Source: Actinospica acidithermotolerans (GTDB lineage Bacteria > Actinomycetota > Actinomycetes > Streptomycetales > Catenulisporaceae). From it: 60,234 nt of DNA. Within the stretch, counting starts at the first letter, position 1; each line of letters begins with the position of its first letter. Location of the stretch: NCBI RefSeq assembly GCF_018139625.1, contig NZ_JAGSOH010000033.1, positions 1-60,234 of the forward strand, in the 5' to 3' direction. Position numbers and translations under genes: made by a program. This document shows, in pieces, positions 52,001 through 60,203 of this stretch. The notes below the pieces were generated by a model. The model searched no databases. It saw only the letters and a program-made list of their open reading frames with translations, and was not told the origin of the DNA.

Positions 52001-53335
52001 CACGGCCTGCTGAACCGATCGCACCTGGACGAGCTCTGGAGCGACCTCGACCACGGCATGCGCGACCACTTCCTGCGGATGATGGCCGAGTACGACCTGT
52101 CGTACCGGACCGAGAGCGAGAACGGCAGCGACGTCGCCCTGGTCGTCGAGCGGCTGCCGTGGAACGCTCCGGCCGGATACGAGGAGCGCTGGAACCTGGT
52201 GCCGCCGGGCGGCGTGCGCGGGCACGAGATCCGGATGATCTACCAGCTCAACACGACGCCGCCGGGCATCCCGACCTGGTTCATCGCACGCTCGCACCGC
52301 TTCACCACGGACACGCACTGGCGCTCCGGCGCGCTGCTCGCCCATCCGGACGGGCGGCATCGGGCCCTGATACGCGTCGACCGGCACCGGAACGAGGTGG
52401 AGCTCACCGTGCGCGGACCGTCGCCCGCGACGTTCTTCGCCGTGCTGAACGAGGGGCTGAACTTCACCCTGGACCGGTATCCCGGCCTCAGCATCAAGCG
52501 CATGGTCCCGTGCAACTGCGCGACCGGATGCACGGAGCTGTACGAATACGAGGACCTGCAGCGGCGGCTGGAGCGCACGCCGCCGCGGACCGAGATCGAA
52601 TGCCGGAAGTCCGGCGCGGACGTCTACGTGCCGCGGCTGCTGCTCGGCATCCCGCCCTCGGACCGGGACGAGATCCGCAGCACGCTGGACCGGCTGGCCC
52701 GGGGCAGCGTCGAGATCGGCGAGCGGCTCAACGAGCTCGCCAGCGACCAGCAGCGGATGTTCCTGCGGCTGCAGCAGCAGATCCAGAGCGGCCTCGACAC
52801 GAAGTGCCCGAGCGTGTTCGCCGTGACGCCGGTGCGGCGCAGCCGGATCCGCGGGGCGAAGTACGAGTTCTCGCTCTACTGCGAGGAGCCGGGCTCCTGG
52901 CACCCGCTGCCCGAGAGCGCGGGCGGCGTCTACCAGGTCGCGCAGTCACCCCCCTGGCTGCGCAAGATGACGCCCTACCTGCGCGAGCTGGTCGTCATCC
53001 TCAAGCACGCCGCCCCGCTCGCCGGTCCGCTGCTCGGCGCCACGGCAGAGCACCTCACCGAGCACATGAAGTCGGACCTCGAGCTGATGGCCCAGCTCGT
53101 CGACCAGCTCCCCGACGTGGACCTGCGCGGCGAGAACCCCGCGATGGACCAGCGGCAGCCGGACGGCCCGAGTTCGCGCGCGACGAACGAGGCCGGCTTC
53201 CGGCTGCTGCAGAACTGGCTGACCGAGATCGATCCCGCCCAGCGCTGGGGCGGCCTGACCCGGGTGACCACCCCGGAGGGCCTGGCCCTCTACCTGTGCG
53301 CCGACCACGCGGCCCCGTACCGCAGGCGGAGATAG
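49028..53335 (+). CDS. ROCO protein: leucine-rich repeats, Roc GTPase, COR domain
   Basis: A 1435-residue cytoplasmic protein. Residues about 35-705 hold some 29 leucine-rich repeats of 23 residues (pattern LxxLPxWLxxLxxLxxLxLxxN). The Roc GTPase follows: G1 GEGGVGKTS (737-745), G3 DFGGQE (from 788), with G4 replaced by ATHSAS. The COR dimerisation domain begins near PTSWLAATQAV and includes HLIGSILFH and ILRPEWVNSYISRVL. A C-terminal region with CNCATGC (1162-1168) and an Ile/Glu/Cys block (IECRKSGADVYVPRLLLGI) follows, then helices. ATG 49028 has GGGGAGG 6 nt upstream; ATG 49007 is inferior. It appears monocistronic; LRRK2 and bacterial Roco proteins are relatives. Its cellular role is unknown. 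Confidence 0.93.
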   Translation: MSWGEQEAQRRIARAAQRGEKSLWLKDLGLTELPETILQIKDLRALHAQGNRIERLPRWLLSGQSLLEVLDLTGNSLAGIPDWIGGFRQLRRLRLYGNDFSELPESMTALRRLLVLDIGMTELPAVPDWITQLTELRWLGIGDLLLSELPPSLASLPHLATLDASENRLADLPAWLAELHRLDHLYLSGNRFEQLPEVIARMPQLAVLDVHDCKLHDLPSWLPQLSGLRYLRASLNLLREVDESIGDLANLRRLRIDNNELGSLPESMRKLSRLTELGVSGNDHLRELPDWIGDLGRLKRLHLQRCYLHEFPAWLRGLRRLVELNLDGNPISEIPEWIGELSGLRSLSLTNAKLADLPVRLTELTQLNALYLDANGLRELPGWLGDLRTLTALDVGVCALTGLPDELASLIHLTRLSLYSNSIAELPEWVGALPRLETLYLDNNQLAALPRTLRGRTTLKRITLHHNPMVELPDWLGEHDQLTELGLGAESLLQFPAWLGALTGLRVLYLHSGSASESWSWLGNLRRLRTLYATNCLISSLPPEVGRLRRLRWLMLRDNELGALPDWINDLPWLTQLDADDNLLTALPRSLSGLKRLGYLSFNNNSVVELQASIGQLDSLTSLSASNNAIAWVDPLLTLPSQLTQIFLDRNDIEAVPESVSGLTHLRILHINNNELRSVPDWLLDLPRLSFIEVGGNPLVTPPREIAASGTNAILTFIRDRRKGTAEQWISKLLVVGEGGVGKTSLIKNLIHEPFDPAESTTHGIRIFDYRVAHPERPDVEMQLRTWDFGGQEIYHATHQFFLTDRSLFLLLWNSRFGWEQGRLRYWLDIIAARAPEAPILLVATHSASNERPVDLPVEDLRREYPQIAASTAIDNKTEDGLAALRGLIADCAATLPLMGQRWPTSWLAATQAVDALPAKYVTPLQLWQAMAAAGLRVPQFQRYIAETLHLIGSILFHMDDPELGETVILRPEWVNSYISRVLDSSEVERRHGLLNRSHLDELWSDLDHGMRDHFLRMMAEYDLSYRTESENGSDVALVVERLPWNAPAGYEERWNLVPPGGVRGHEIRMIYQLNTTPPGIPTWFIARSHRFTTDTHWRSGALLAHPDGRHRALIRVDRHRNEVELTVRGPSPATFFAVLNEGLNFTLDRYPGLSIKRMVPCNCATGCTELYEYEDLQRRLERTPPRTEIECRKSGADVYVPRLLLGIPPSDRDEIRSTLDRLARGSVEIGERLNELASDQQRMFLRLQQQIQSGLDTKCPSVFAVTPVRRSRIRGAKYEFSLYCEEPGSWHPLPESAGGVYQVAQSPPWLRKMTPYLRELVVILKHAAPLAGPLLGATAEHLTEHMKSDLELMAQLVDQLPDVDLRGENPAMDQRQPDGPSSRATNEAGFRLLQNWLTEIDPAQRWGGLTRVTTPEGLALYLCADHAAPYRRRR

Positions 53336-53341
53336 GCCACC

Positions 53342-53359
53342 CGCCCGCGCCGCCGGGCG
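53342..53359 (+). terminator. Small hairpin after the ROCO gene
   Basis: CGCCCG-CGCCGC-CGGGCG, a 6-bp stem 6 nt after the ROCO stop. The rest of the 193-bp gap to 53529 shows no convincing element. Confidence 0.4.
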
Positions 53360-53528
53360 ACCTGAGGTCCTCCGACGTCGAGGACACCGCGCTCCTCGGC
53401 TGCGGCCTGACCGAGACGGCGACCGCCGACCCGGGCGACCTCGGCAGCCGTGGTGACCGCCGCGGCTGCTCGCGCCGCTTGCCCATCTCGCCCGGTCCCG
53501 GCGGCCGCGGGCGCTACGTCGGCTCGCG

Positions 53529-54050
53529 CTACTCCCCCACCTCCCCGTCCAGGGACTCCCGCAGCAGGTCGGCGTGGCCGTTGTGCCGCGCGTACTCCTC
53601 GACCATGTGGATCAGGATCCAGCGGGCCGAGACGCGTTCCCCGGTGTCCCCGCGGGTGAAGACCGCGTCGAGGTCGGGCGTGCCCGCGACGACGGCCCGC
53701 GCGCGCTCGACCTCGGCCCGCCACCGCGCGTACGCCGCGGGACCGGTGTCCGAATCGAGGTCATTCCACTCCTCGTCGCGGTCATCCGTCCGGTCGTACA
53801 TCCCCCTCTCGAACTTCTCGCCCGCCCATACCTCGCGGAACCAGAAGCGCTCCACCTCGGCCATGTGCCGCAGCATGCCGAGCAGGGTCAGGTTGGACGC
53901 GGGCACGGCGTGCGCGCGCAGCTGGTCGTCCGCCAGACGGCTGGCCTTCCAGTCCAGTGTGTCGCGGTGGAAGTCCAGGAAGCCGTCGAACAGGGTGCGC
54001 TCGTCGACGGTGTCCAGCGGCACTTCGGTACGCGTTCGGGTCTCCTCCAT
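53529..54050 (-). CDS. DinB/DUF664 family protein (mycothiol transferase-like)
   Basis: A 173-residue four-helix protein. LLGMLRHMAEVERFWFREV (His62) and ARWILIHMVEEYARHNGHADLLRE (His148, His156, His159) carry the metal-binding histidines of the DinB superfamily; the EYARHNGHADLLRE ending is typical of DUF664 proteins, many of which are thiol-dependent S-transferases using mycothiol or bacillithiol. Presence of mca and mshB in the same window supports mycothiol as cofactor. ATG 54050 has TACCGT 6 nt upstream, so it is probably leaderless. Confidence 0.85.
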   Translation of the reverse strand: MEETRTRTEVPLDTVDERTLFDGFLDFHRDTLDWKASRLADDQLRAHAVPASNLTLLGMLRHMAEVERFWFREVWAGEKFERGMYDRTDDRDEEWNDLDSDTGPAAYARWRAEVERARAVVAGTPDLDAVFTRGDTGERVSARWILIHMVEEYARHNGHADLLRESLDGEVGE

Positions 54051-54056
54051 GCCTCC

Positions 54057-54062
54057 ACGGTA
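54057..54062 (-). promoter_or_regulatory. Predicted -10 (TACCGT) of the DinB-family gene
   Basis: TACCGT on the minus strand, followed by GGAGGC and the ATG; either leaderless, or GGAGG acts at very short spacing. Confidence 0.4.
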
Positions 54063-54138
54063 ATGACAGCCTCCGACAGCGGCCGCGTGGCAGGATGGGC
54101 GGGACGCGAACCTCGCAGGCGAAGGAGCCTTGGGAACC

Positions 54139-56646
54139 ATGCCAGGCAGGAACTTGACCCGATCCGAAGCGGCCCGACGCGCGGAGCTGCTGCGCGTCTC
54201 GACCTACCGGGTCTCGCTCGACCTGGGGAACGCCAAGGACTTGGAGGCGCGCACGTTCCTCTCCACCAGCACGATCGAGTTCTTCTGCGCCGAGCCGGGC
54301 GCGTCCACGTTCCTCGACCTGATCGCGCCGTCGGTCCGCTCGGTCACGCTCAACGGCGTGCCGCTGGACCCGGCCGAGGTGTTCGCCGACAGCAGGGTGC
54401 GGCTGGACGGGCTGCAGGCCGAGAACACGGTCACCGTCGTCGCGGACTGCGCCTACAGCCGGACCGGCGAGGGATTGCACCGCTTCGCGGACCCCGCCGA
54501 CGGCCGCGTCTACCTCTACACGCAGTTCGAGCCGGCCGACGCCCGGCGGCTCTACGCGAACTTCGAGCAGCCCGACCTCAAGGCCTCGTTCACCTTCGAC
54601 GTCAAGGCCCCGGCCGGCTGGTACATCGCCGGCAACTCGGCCCCGGCCAAGCGCGCCCCGGTCGTGAACGGCGTCGCGCACTGGACGTTTCTGCCGACGC
54701 CGCGCATCTCGACGTACATCACCGTCGTCGTCGCCGGGCCCTACCACGTGGCCAGCGACGTCTACAAGCGCGCGCTGCCGGACGGCACGACGCTGGAGAT
54801 CCCGCTCAACGCGCTGTGCCGCCACTCCCTCGCCGACCACTTCGACGACGAGGCGATCTTCGACGTCACCAAGCGCGGCCTGGACTTCTTCCACGAGAAG
54901 TTCGACTACCCGTACCCCTTCGGCAAGTACGACCAGGCCTTCGTGCCCGAATACAACCTCGGCGCGATGGAGAACCCCGGCTGCGTGACGTTCACGGAGC
55001 ACTTCGTCTTCCGCTCCAAGCAGACGGACTCGGCCTACGAGTCGCGCGCGAACGTGATCCTGCACGAGATGGCGCACATGTGGTTCGGCGACCTGGTGAC
55101 GATGCGCTGGTGGGACGACCTGTGGCTCAAGGAGTCCTTCGCCGACTTCATGGGCTCCTACGGCTCGGTCGGCGCGACGCGCTGGAAGAACGCCTGGGTC
55201 GCCTTCGCCAACCGCCGCAAGGCCTGGGCCTACCGGCAGGACCAGCTGCCGTCCACGCACCCGATCGTGGCCACCATCAACGACCTCGAAGACGCAAAGC
55301 TCAACTTCGACGGCATCACGTACGCCAAGGGCGCCTCGGTGCTCAAGCAACTCGTCGCGTACGTCGGCGAGGACGCCTTCATCGAGGGCTCGCGGCGCTA
55401 CTTCCGGCAGCACGCCTTCGCCAACACGACGCTCACCGACCTGCTCAGCGCGCTCGAGGAGACCTCAGGCCGCGACCTGTCCGCCTGGTCCAAGGCCTGG
55501 CTGGAGACCAGTGGCGTCAATACCCTGACGCTGACCGACGGCGTCGTGCGCCAGCAGGGCAGCCCGCGGCCGCACCGGATCGCCGTCGGCGCGTACGAGC
55601 TGGGCGACGCGGGCGTGGCCCGGGTCGCGCGGGTCGAGCTCGACCTGGAGCGCGAGAGCGCGCTGATCCCGCCGGACCTGTCCTCGGCCGCGTTCGTGCT
55701 GGTGAACGACGACGACCTGTCCTACTGCAAGGTCGTGCTCAACGATGCGCAGCTGGCTTTCGCCTACGAGCACCTGTCCACCTTCACCGACCCGATGCCG
55801 CGCTCGCTGATCTGGTCCTCGCTCTGGAACATGACGCGCGACGGCGTGCTCCCCGGCCGCCGCTTCCTCGATTTCGTGAACCGGCACGCGGCCGCCGAGA
55901 CCGAGGTCGGCGTGCTCAGCAACCTGCTCGACCAGGCCGGCTTCGTGCTCGCGTACTACCTGACGGACGAGAACCGGGCCGCCGCCCGGGAGCCGGTCGC
56001 GGCGATGGCCAGGCGCGAGCTGCGCGCGGCGCAGGCCGCCTCGGACAAGCAGCTGGCCTGGGCGCGGTTCTACGCCAAGGCGGGGTACCGCCCCGAGGAC
56101 CTCGACTACCTCGCCGCGCTGCTCGAGGGCACGGCCGTGCTCGAGGGCCTGACCGTGGACGCCGACCTGCGCTGGGAGTTCCTGCTCGGGCTGGCCGCCG
56201 CGGGCGCCGCGGACAAGGAGCGCATCGACGCCGAACTGGCCCGCGACAAGACGGCCTCGGGCCACCGGAACCACGCCGGCTGTCTGGCCGCGCGTCCGCT
56301 GCCGGAGGCCAAGGCCGACGTGTGGCGCCGGGTCAGCACGCCCAAGGACCAGCCCAACGACCTGCTGCGCGCGCTGCTGAACGGCTTCAACCGGGCCGGG
56401 CAGGCCGAGCTGCTGACCGGCTACGCCGAGCCGTATTTCGAGTCCCTGGACCGGATCTGGGCCGAGCGCACCATCGAGAACGCCTCCGCGATCGTCTCCG
56501 GCGCCTTCCCCGAGCTGCTGGTCGACCCGGGCACCCTCGCCCGGGCCGACGAGTGGCTCGCCGGGGAGCACGCCCCGGCGCTGCGGCGGCTGGTCCTCGA
56601 GGCGCGCGACGACCTCGCCCGGGCACTGCGGGCCCGCGCCGCGTGA
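54139..56646 (+). CDS. pepN: Aminopeptidase N (M1 family)
   Basis: An 835-residue zinc aminopeptidase of usual actinobacterial PepN length. GAMEN at residues 275-279 is the exopeptidase motif; HEMAH (His309, Glu310, His313) with Glu332 in LKESF is the zinc site HExxH-x18-E. FDYPYPFGKYDQAFVPEYN precedes it and the ERAP1-like helical C-terminal domain follows. ATG 54139 has AAGGAG 11 nt upstream; TTG 54130 is possible. CAGGAT at 54091-54096 may be the -10. Confidence 0.95.
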   Translation: MPGRNLTRSEAARRAELLRVSTYRVSLDLGNAKDLEARTFLSTSTIEFFCAEPGASTFLDLIAPSVRSVTLNGVPLDPAEVFADSRVRLDGLQAENTVTVVADCAYSRTGEGLHRFADPADGRVYLYTQFEPADARRLYANFEQPDLKASFTFDVKAPAGWYIAGNSAPAKRAPVVNGVAHWTFLPTPRISTYITVVVAGPYHVASDVYKRALPDGTTLEIPLNALCRHSLADHFDDEAIFDVTKRGLDFFHEKFDYPYPFGKYDQAFVPEYNLGAMENPGCVTFTEHFVFRSKQTDSAYESRANVILHEMAHMWFGDLVTMRWWDDLWLKESFADFMGSYGSVGATRWKNAWVAFANRRKAWAYRQDQLPSTHPIVATINDLEDAKLNFDGITYAKGASVLKQLVAYVGEDAFIEGSRRYFRQHAFANTTLTDLLSALEETSGRDLSAWSKAWLETSGVNTLTLTDGVVRQQGSPRPHRIAVGAYELGDAGVARVARVELDLERESALIPPDLSSAAFVLVNDDDLSYCKVVLNDAQLAFAYEHLSTFTDPMPRSLIWSSLWNMTRDGVLPGRRFLDFVNRHAAAETEVGVLSNLLDQAGFVLAYYLTDENRAAAREPVAAMARRELRAAQAASDKQLAWARFYAKAGYRPEDLDYLAALLEGTAVLEGLTVDADLRWEFLLGLAAAGAADKERIDAELARDKTASGHRNHAGCLAARPLPEAKADVWRRVSTPKDQPNDLLRALLNGFNRAGQAELLTGYAEPYFESLDRIWAERTIENASAIVSGAFPELLVDPGTLARADEWLAGEHAPALRRLVLEARDDLARALRARAA

Positions 56647-56753
56647 CCATCCGTCACCGAGTGTTTACCGGCGCTTGGTGGCCTCGCATCGTCCAACCCT
56701 GATGTCCTGACCTGTTCGGGCCAAGGCGGCCCGCAGACCTCAGGAGGGTCAAG

Positions 56754-57821
56754 ATGCGTCTCAAGCACACGCGGCTGGCTGCGGCCGCGGTCGCCGGGAT
56801 ACTCACCGTGTCGCTGGGCACCGCGACCGCGCAGGCCGGCGCCGCGGCCGACTGCGGGCCGGGCGGCGAGTTCGCGAACCACACGCTGCTCGTCTTCCCC
56901 GGCTCGCACCAGCCGGTCTACGACTTCGTGGACTCGGCGAAGCGCAGCATCGAGCTGACGATGTACGAGCTCGACGACAGCACGATGGAGGCGGACCTGG
57001 TCGCGGCCGCCCAGCGCGGCGTGGACGTGCGGGTGATCCTGGACGGCCGGGTCGGCCCGGGCAGCAGGTACTACCAGCCGGGCTACGACGAGCTGAAGGC
57101 CGGCGGCGTGAACGTGGTCTGGTCGAACCCGGCCTACTACTACACCCACCAGAAGACGCTCACGGTGGACGGCCGGGAGTCGCTCATCATGACCGGCAAC
57201 CTGGACTCCTACTGGTACAACTCCGACCGGGACTACGCGCTGTTCGACGCGAACCCGCAGGACGTGCGCGCGATCGAGCAGACCTTCGACGCCGACTTCG
57301 CGCACGAGCCGATCACCCCGGGCGCGGGCCGCGGCGACCTGGTCTGGTCCCCGACCACGTCCGAGGACCGGATCCTGGACGTCATCGACGGCGCGCACCG
57401 CACCCTGCTGGTCGAGCAGGAGGAGATGTACGACACCGACGTGATCAACGCCCTGGTCGCGGCGGCGCAGCGCGGCGTGCAGGTCAAGCTGGCCATCATC
57501 GACGAGTGCGGCCTGTACCCGTACCTGAACCAACTGCTGGCGGCCGGCGTGCAGATCGCCCTGAACAACACCGGCACGGACACGCTGTACTCGCACGCCA
57601 AGGCGTTCCTGGCCGACTACGGACAGTGGGACGAGCGTGCCGAGCTGGGCTCGATCAACATCTCGAACACCTCGCTGACCGAGAACCGCGAGCTCGGCAT
57701 CGTCCTCGACGCCTTCGGCCCGCGCGATGCGCAGGTGCTCGACACCCTGGACAACGTCATCTCCGGGGACTTCAATAACGGCCAGGTGTACACGGCGACC
57801 ACCGACCCGAGCTGCGGCTGA
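56754..57821 (+). CDS. Secreted phospholipase D-like protein with two HKD motifs
   Basis: A 355-residue protein with a Sec signal peptide (MRLKHTRLAAAAVAGILTVS and TATAQA, cleavage near residue 28). Two complete HxKx4D motifs are present: HQKTLTVD (His132, Lys134, Asp139) and HAKAFLAD (His281, Lys283, Asp288), so one chain can form the active site. It should act outside the cell on phospholipids or other phosphodiesters; nuclease activity is an alternative. CAGGAGGG precedes ATG 56754. It is monocistronic. Confidence 0.9.
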   Translation: MRLKHTRLAAAAVAGILTVSLGTATAQAGAAADCGPGGEFANHTLLVFPGSHQPVYDFVDSAKRSIELTMYELDDSTMEADLVAAAQRGVDVRVILDGRVGPGSRYYQPGYDELKAGGVNVVWSNPAYYYTHQKTLTVDGRESLIMTGNLDSYWYNSDRDYALFDANPQDVRAIEQTFDADFAHEPITPGAGRGDLVWSPTTSEDRILDVIDGAHRTLLVEQEEMYDTDVINALVAAAQRGVQVKLAIIDECGLYPYLNQLLAAGVQIALNNTGTDTLYSHAKAFLADYGQWDERAELGSINISNTSLTENRELGIVLDAFGPRDAQVLDTLDNVISGDFNNGQVYTATTDPSCG

Positions 57822-57977
57822 CGAGTCAGGACCCGAACATGAGGGCCGGTGTTAGCGATACGCCGGTGAGATGGCTGGGAAATACTGCGTTAACAACCGG
57901 CCCTTACCGTTCGCCTTGACAGCCGGTGACACGATCGCCGGCTCCCGCACGGCTCACAACGCGGAGGATCCCCCGGC

Positions 57978-59417
57978 ATGACCAGCACCGAGGCGCAGGC
58001 GACCCACATACCCGAAGTACGCGAGGGCGAATACGGTACAAAAGTAGCGGCCGTCGAACCCGGCGGTGCCGAGTTCATCCCGCTCGCCGAGCGGCACGGC
58101 AGGCCGCTCAACCTGTTCTGGACCTGGACCTCCCCCAACTTCGAGTTCGCCACGGTGTTCGTCGGCGTGCTCCCGATGTTCTTCGGCGAGACCTTCGTCC
58201 AGGCCGCGCTCGCGATCGTGCTGGGCACCGCGCTCGGCTCGATCTCCATGGCGTTCCTGTCCGCGCGCGGCCCGGAGCACGGCGTGCCGCAGATGATCCT
58301 CTCCCGCGTCTCCTTCGGCCGCTTCGGCAACATCCTGCCCGCCGGCATCAACTCGGTGGTCGCGGGCATCGGCTGGTTCGCGGTGAACTCGGTCAGCGGC
58401 ACCCTCGCGCTCTCCACGCTCACCGGCTGGGCCGAGGTGCCCTGCCTGCTGCTGATCACCGCCGCGCAGATCGCGATCGCGTTCTTCGGCCACAACCTGG
58501 TGCACGCCTTCGAGCGGCTCGCCTTCCCGCTGCTCGCGGTCGTCTTCGTGGTCGTCTCGGTGATCCTGCTCGCCAAGAGCCACCCGGCCGCGCTCAACGG
58601 CGGAGGCGGCGGCCTGGGCGGCTTCCTGCTGACCCTCGGCGCCACCTTCGGCTACGCGGCCGGCTGGAACCCGTACGCCGCCGACTACACGCGCTACCTG
58701 AAGAAGAACGAGAACAAGAAGGCCGTCGGCCTGTGGGCCGGCCTCGGCGTGTTCGCCTCCTGCGTCCTGCTCGAGCTCGCCGGCACCGCCGCCGCCACGC
58801 TGACCGTTCCCGACGGCCTGTGGGACTCCGACCCGACGCAGGCCTTCATCACGCACATCACCCCGTGGCTCGGCGACGTCACCCTGGTCGCCATCGCCAT
58901 CGGCGCGGTCTGCGCGAACGCCCTCAACGTCTACTCCGGCGCGATGTCCTTCATGGCCCTGGGCATCAAGATCCCGCTGACCGCGCGCCGCGCCCTGGTC
59001 GCCCTCGTCTTCGGCATCGCGGGCTTCTTCCTCGCCTGGTCGGGCCTGAGCGACGCGGGCGCGAAGTACAACAACTTCCTGCTTGTCATCGCCTACTGGA
59101 TCGGCCCCTGGCTCGGCGTCTTCTTCGCCGACCAGCTGCTGCGCCGCGGCCAGGACGTCGACGGCCTGCTGTTCAGCAAGTCCCACCAGCCCATCGCCGG
59201 CGTCATCGCCATGGCCGCGGCCATGGGCATCTCCATCCCGCTGTTCTCCAACCAGACCGACTTCGTCGGCTACCTGGCATCGCACTACTCGAGCCTCGGC
59301 GACCTGACCTTCGAGGTCGGCTTCGTCCTCGCCGCGGTCTTCTACTGGCTGATGTTCCGCTTCCTCCCCCGGTCCCTGGGCAAGGGCGACGAGACGGCGG
59401 CGACGGCCGACGCTTAG
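57978..59417 (+). CDS. NCS1 family permease (purine/cytosine type)
   Basis: A 479-residue transporter with twelve predicted spans. The N-terminal block LAERHGRPLNLFWTWTSPNFEFATVFVGVLP is the NCS1 signature and GWNPYAADYTRYL in the middle is typical of the cytosine/purine/allantoin branch. It imports a nucleobase or related compound with a cation; the exact substrate is not readable. GGAGG precedes ATG 57978. TTGACA at 57916-57921 could be a -35, but no matching -10 is seen. Confidence 0.9.
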   Translation: MTSTEAQATHIPEVREGEYGTKVAAVEPGGAEFIPLAERHGRPLNLFWTWTSPNFEFATVFVGVLPMFFGETFVQAALAIVLGTALGSISMAFLSARGPEHGVPQMILSRVSFGRFGNILPAGINSVVAGIGWFAVNSVSGTLALSTLTGWAEVPCLLLITAAQIAIAFFGHNLVHAFERLAFPLLAVVFVVVSVILLAKSHPAALNGGGGGLGGFLLTLGATFGYAAGWNPYAADYTRYLKKNENKKAVGLWAGLGVFASCVLLELAGTAAATLTVPDGLWDSDPTQAFITHITPWLGDVTLVAIAIGAVCANALNVYSGAMSFMALGIKIPLTARRALVALVFGIAGFFLAWSGLSDAGAKYNNFLLVIAYWIGPWLGVFFADQLLRRGQDVDGLLFSKSHQPIAGVIAMAAAMGISIPLFSNQTDFVGYLASHYSSLGDLTFEVGFVLAAVFYWLMFRFLPRSLGKGDETAATADA

Positions 59418-59428
59418 CCGCCGTAGCC

Positions 59429-60112
59429 TCAGAGCTCCGTCGGGAAGCCCTCGCGGCCGACGATGCCGCGATGGTCGTAGGGGTGCTCGAGCTCAGGCCG
59501 GCGGTGTTCGGAGCCGAAGGTCTGGCCGACGAACACCTTCGTGCCCGGGCTCTGCTTCCGGAGCTCGCGCACCAGGGCGTGCATGGCGGCGTTGCGCTGG
59601 CCGCTGATGCGGGTGGTGCGGGCCAGCCAGGCGGGGAAGGTCAGGACATCGCCGACGTCGTGGGCGGCGGCGCTGGCCAGGCGCTTGACGCGGCTCTCGG
59701 ACTCGCCGACCGGCCAGTGGGAGCCGAGCTTCACGTCGGCGCACTCGTCGGCGCCGAGGACGGTGAGCTTGAGTTCGGAGCCGTCGTGCGCGATGACGGT
59801 CAGCCGTCCGGCCCTCGCCCACACCTGGGCGGTGACCGGCATCATCGCGCGGTCGCCGTCCACGGTGTGCATGATCAGCGGGTTCTCGCCGGTGCCGGCC
59901 TCCAGGGCCACGACGCGGTGGTTGAGCACGGCGGGCGTGCCCAGTTCGGCCGCGGTGCGCCCGCCGGGCTCGCCCTCGTTCCCCGGCTGCGCGCCGGCTG
60001 CCCGCGGGTTCGCGGCCTGCCGGTGCGCGGCCTGCTCGTCCATGGTGGCGGTGACGGTCGCGGGATTCGGTCGCGGAGTCGGGTGAACGGGGTCCATGTT
60101 CTCGAAGGTCAT
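59429..60112 (-). CDS. Hypothetical protein
   Basis: A 227-residue protein of unrecognised family. The first 70 residues are Pro/Ala/Gln-rich and disordered; the rest is a compact domain (VVALEAGTGENPLIMHTVDGDRAMMPVTAQVW; LTVIAHDGSELKLTVLGADE; ISGQRNAAMHALVRELRKQSPG) without membrane spans. ATG 60112 is chosen because AGGAGG lies 9 nt upstream; in-frame ATGs at 60160 and 60205 would lengthen it. The stop is 12 bp from the NCS1 stop. Confidence 0.65.
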   Translation of the reverse strand: MTFENMDPVHPTPRPNPATVTATMDEQAAHRQAANPRAAGAQPGNEGEPGGRTAAELGTPAVLNHRVVALEAGTGENPLIMHTVDGDRAMMPVTAQVWARAGRLTVIAHDGSELKLTVLGADECADVKLGSHWPVGESESRVKRLASAAAHDVGDVLTFPAWLARTTRISGQRNAAMHALVRELRKQSPGTKVFVGQTFGSEHRRPELEHPYDHRGIVGREGFPTEL

Positions 60113-60190
60113 CTGGCCTGCCTCCTGGACGGCCCCCCGGAAACGGTCCAACACCTTCATTGTGCATCCGAACCGGGAAAACGCACGCTC

Positions 60191-60196
60191 TACGCT
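60191..60196 (+). promoter_or_regulatory. Predicted -10 (TACGCT) of a gene at the window edge
   Basis: TACGCT followed by 7 nt and ATG 60204, the leaderless spacing seen repeatedly in this window. Confidence 0.3.
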
Positions 60197-60203
60197 GGGA
60201 TGC

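Noticed and set aside
53290-53724. Minus-strand open frame bridging the ROCO 3' end and the DinB gene
   Set aside because: Arg/Gly/Ala-rich translation without domain or ribosome site; it overlaps two real genes.
57916-57921. TTGACA as promoter of the NCS1 gene
   Set aside because: No TANNNT hexamer lies 16-19 bp downstream, so a full promoter is not supported.
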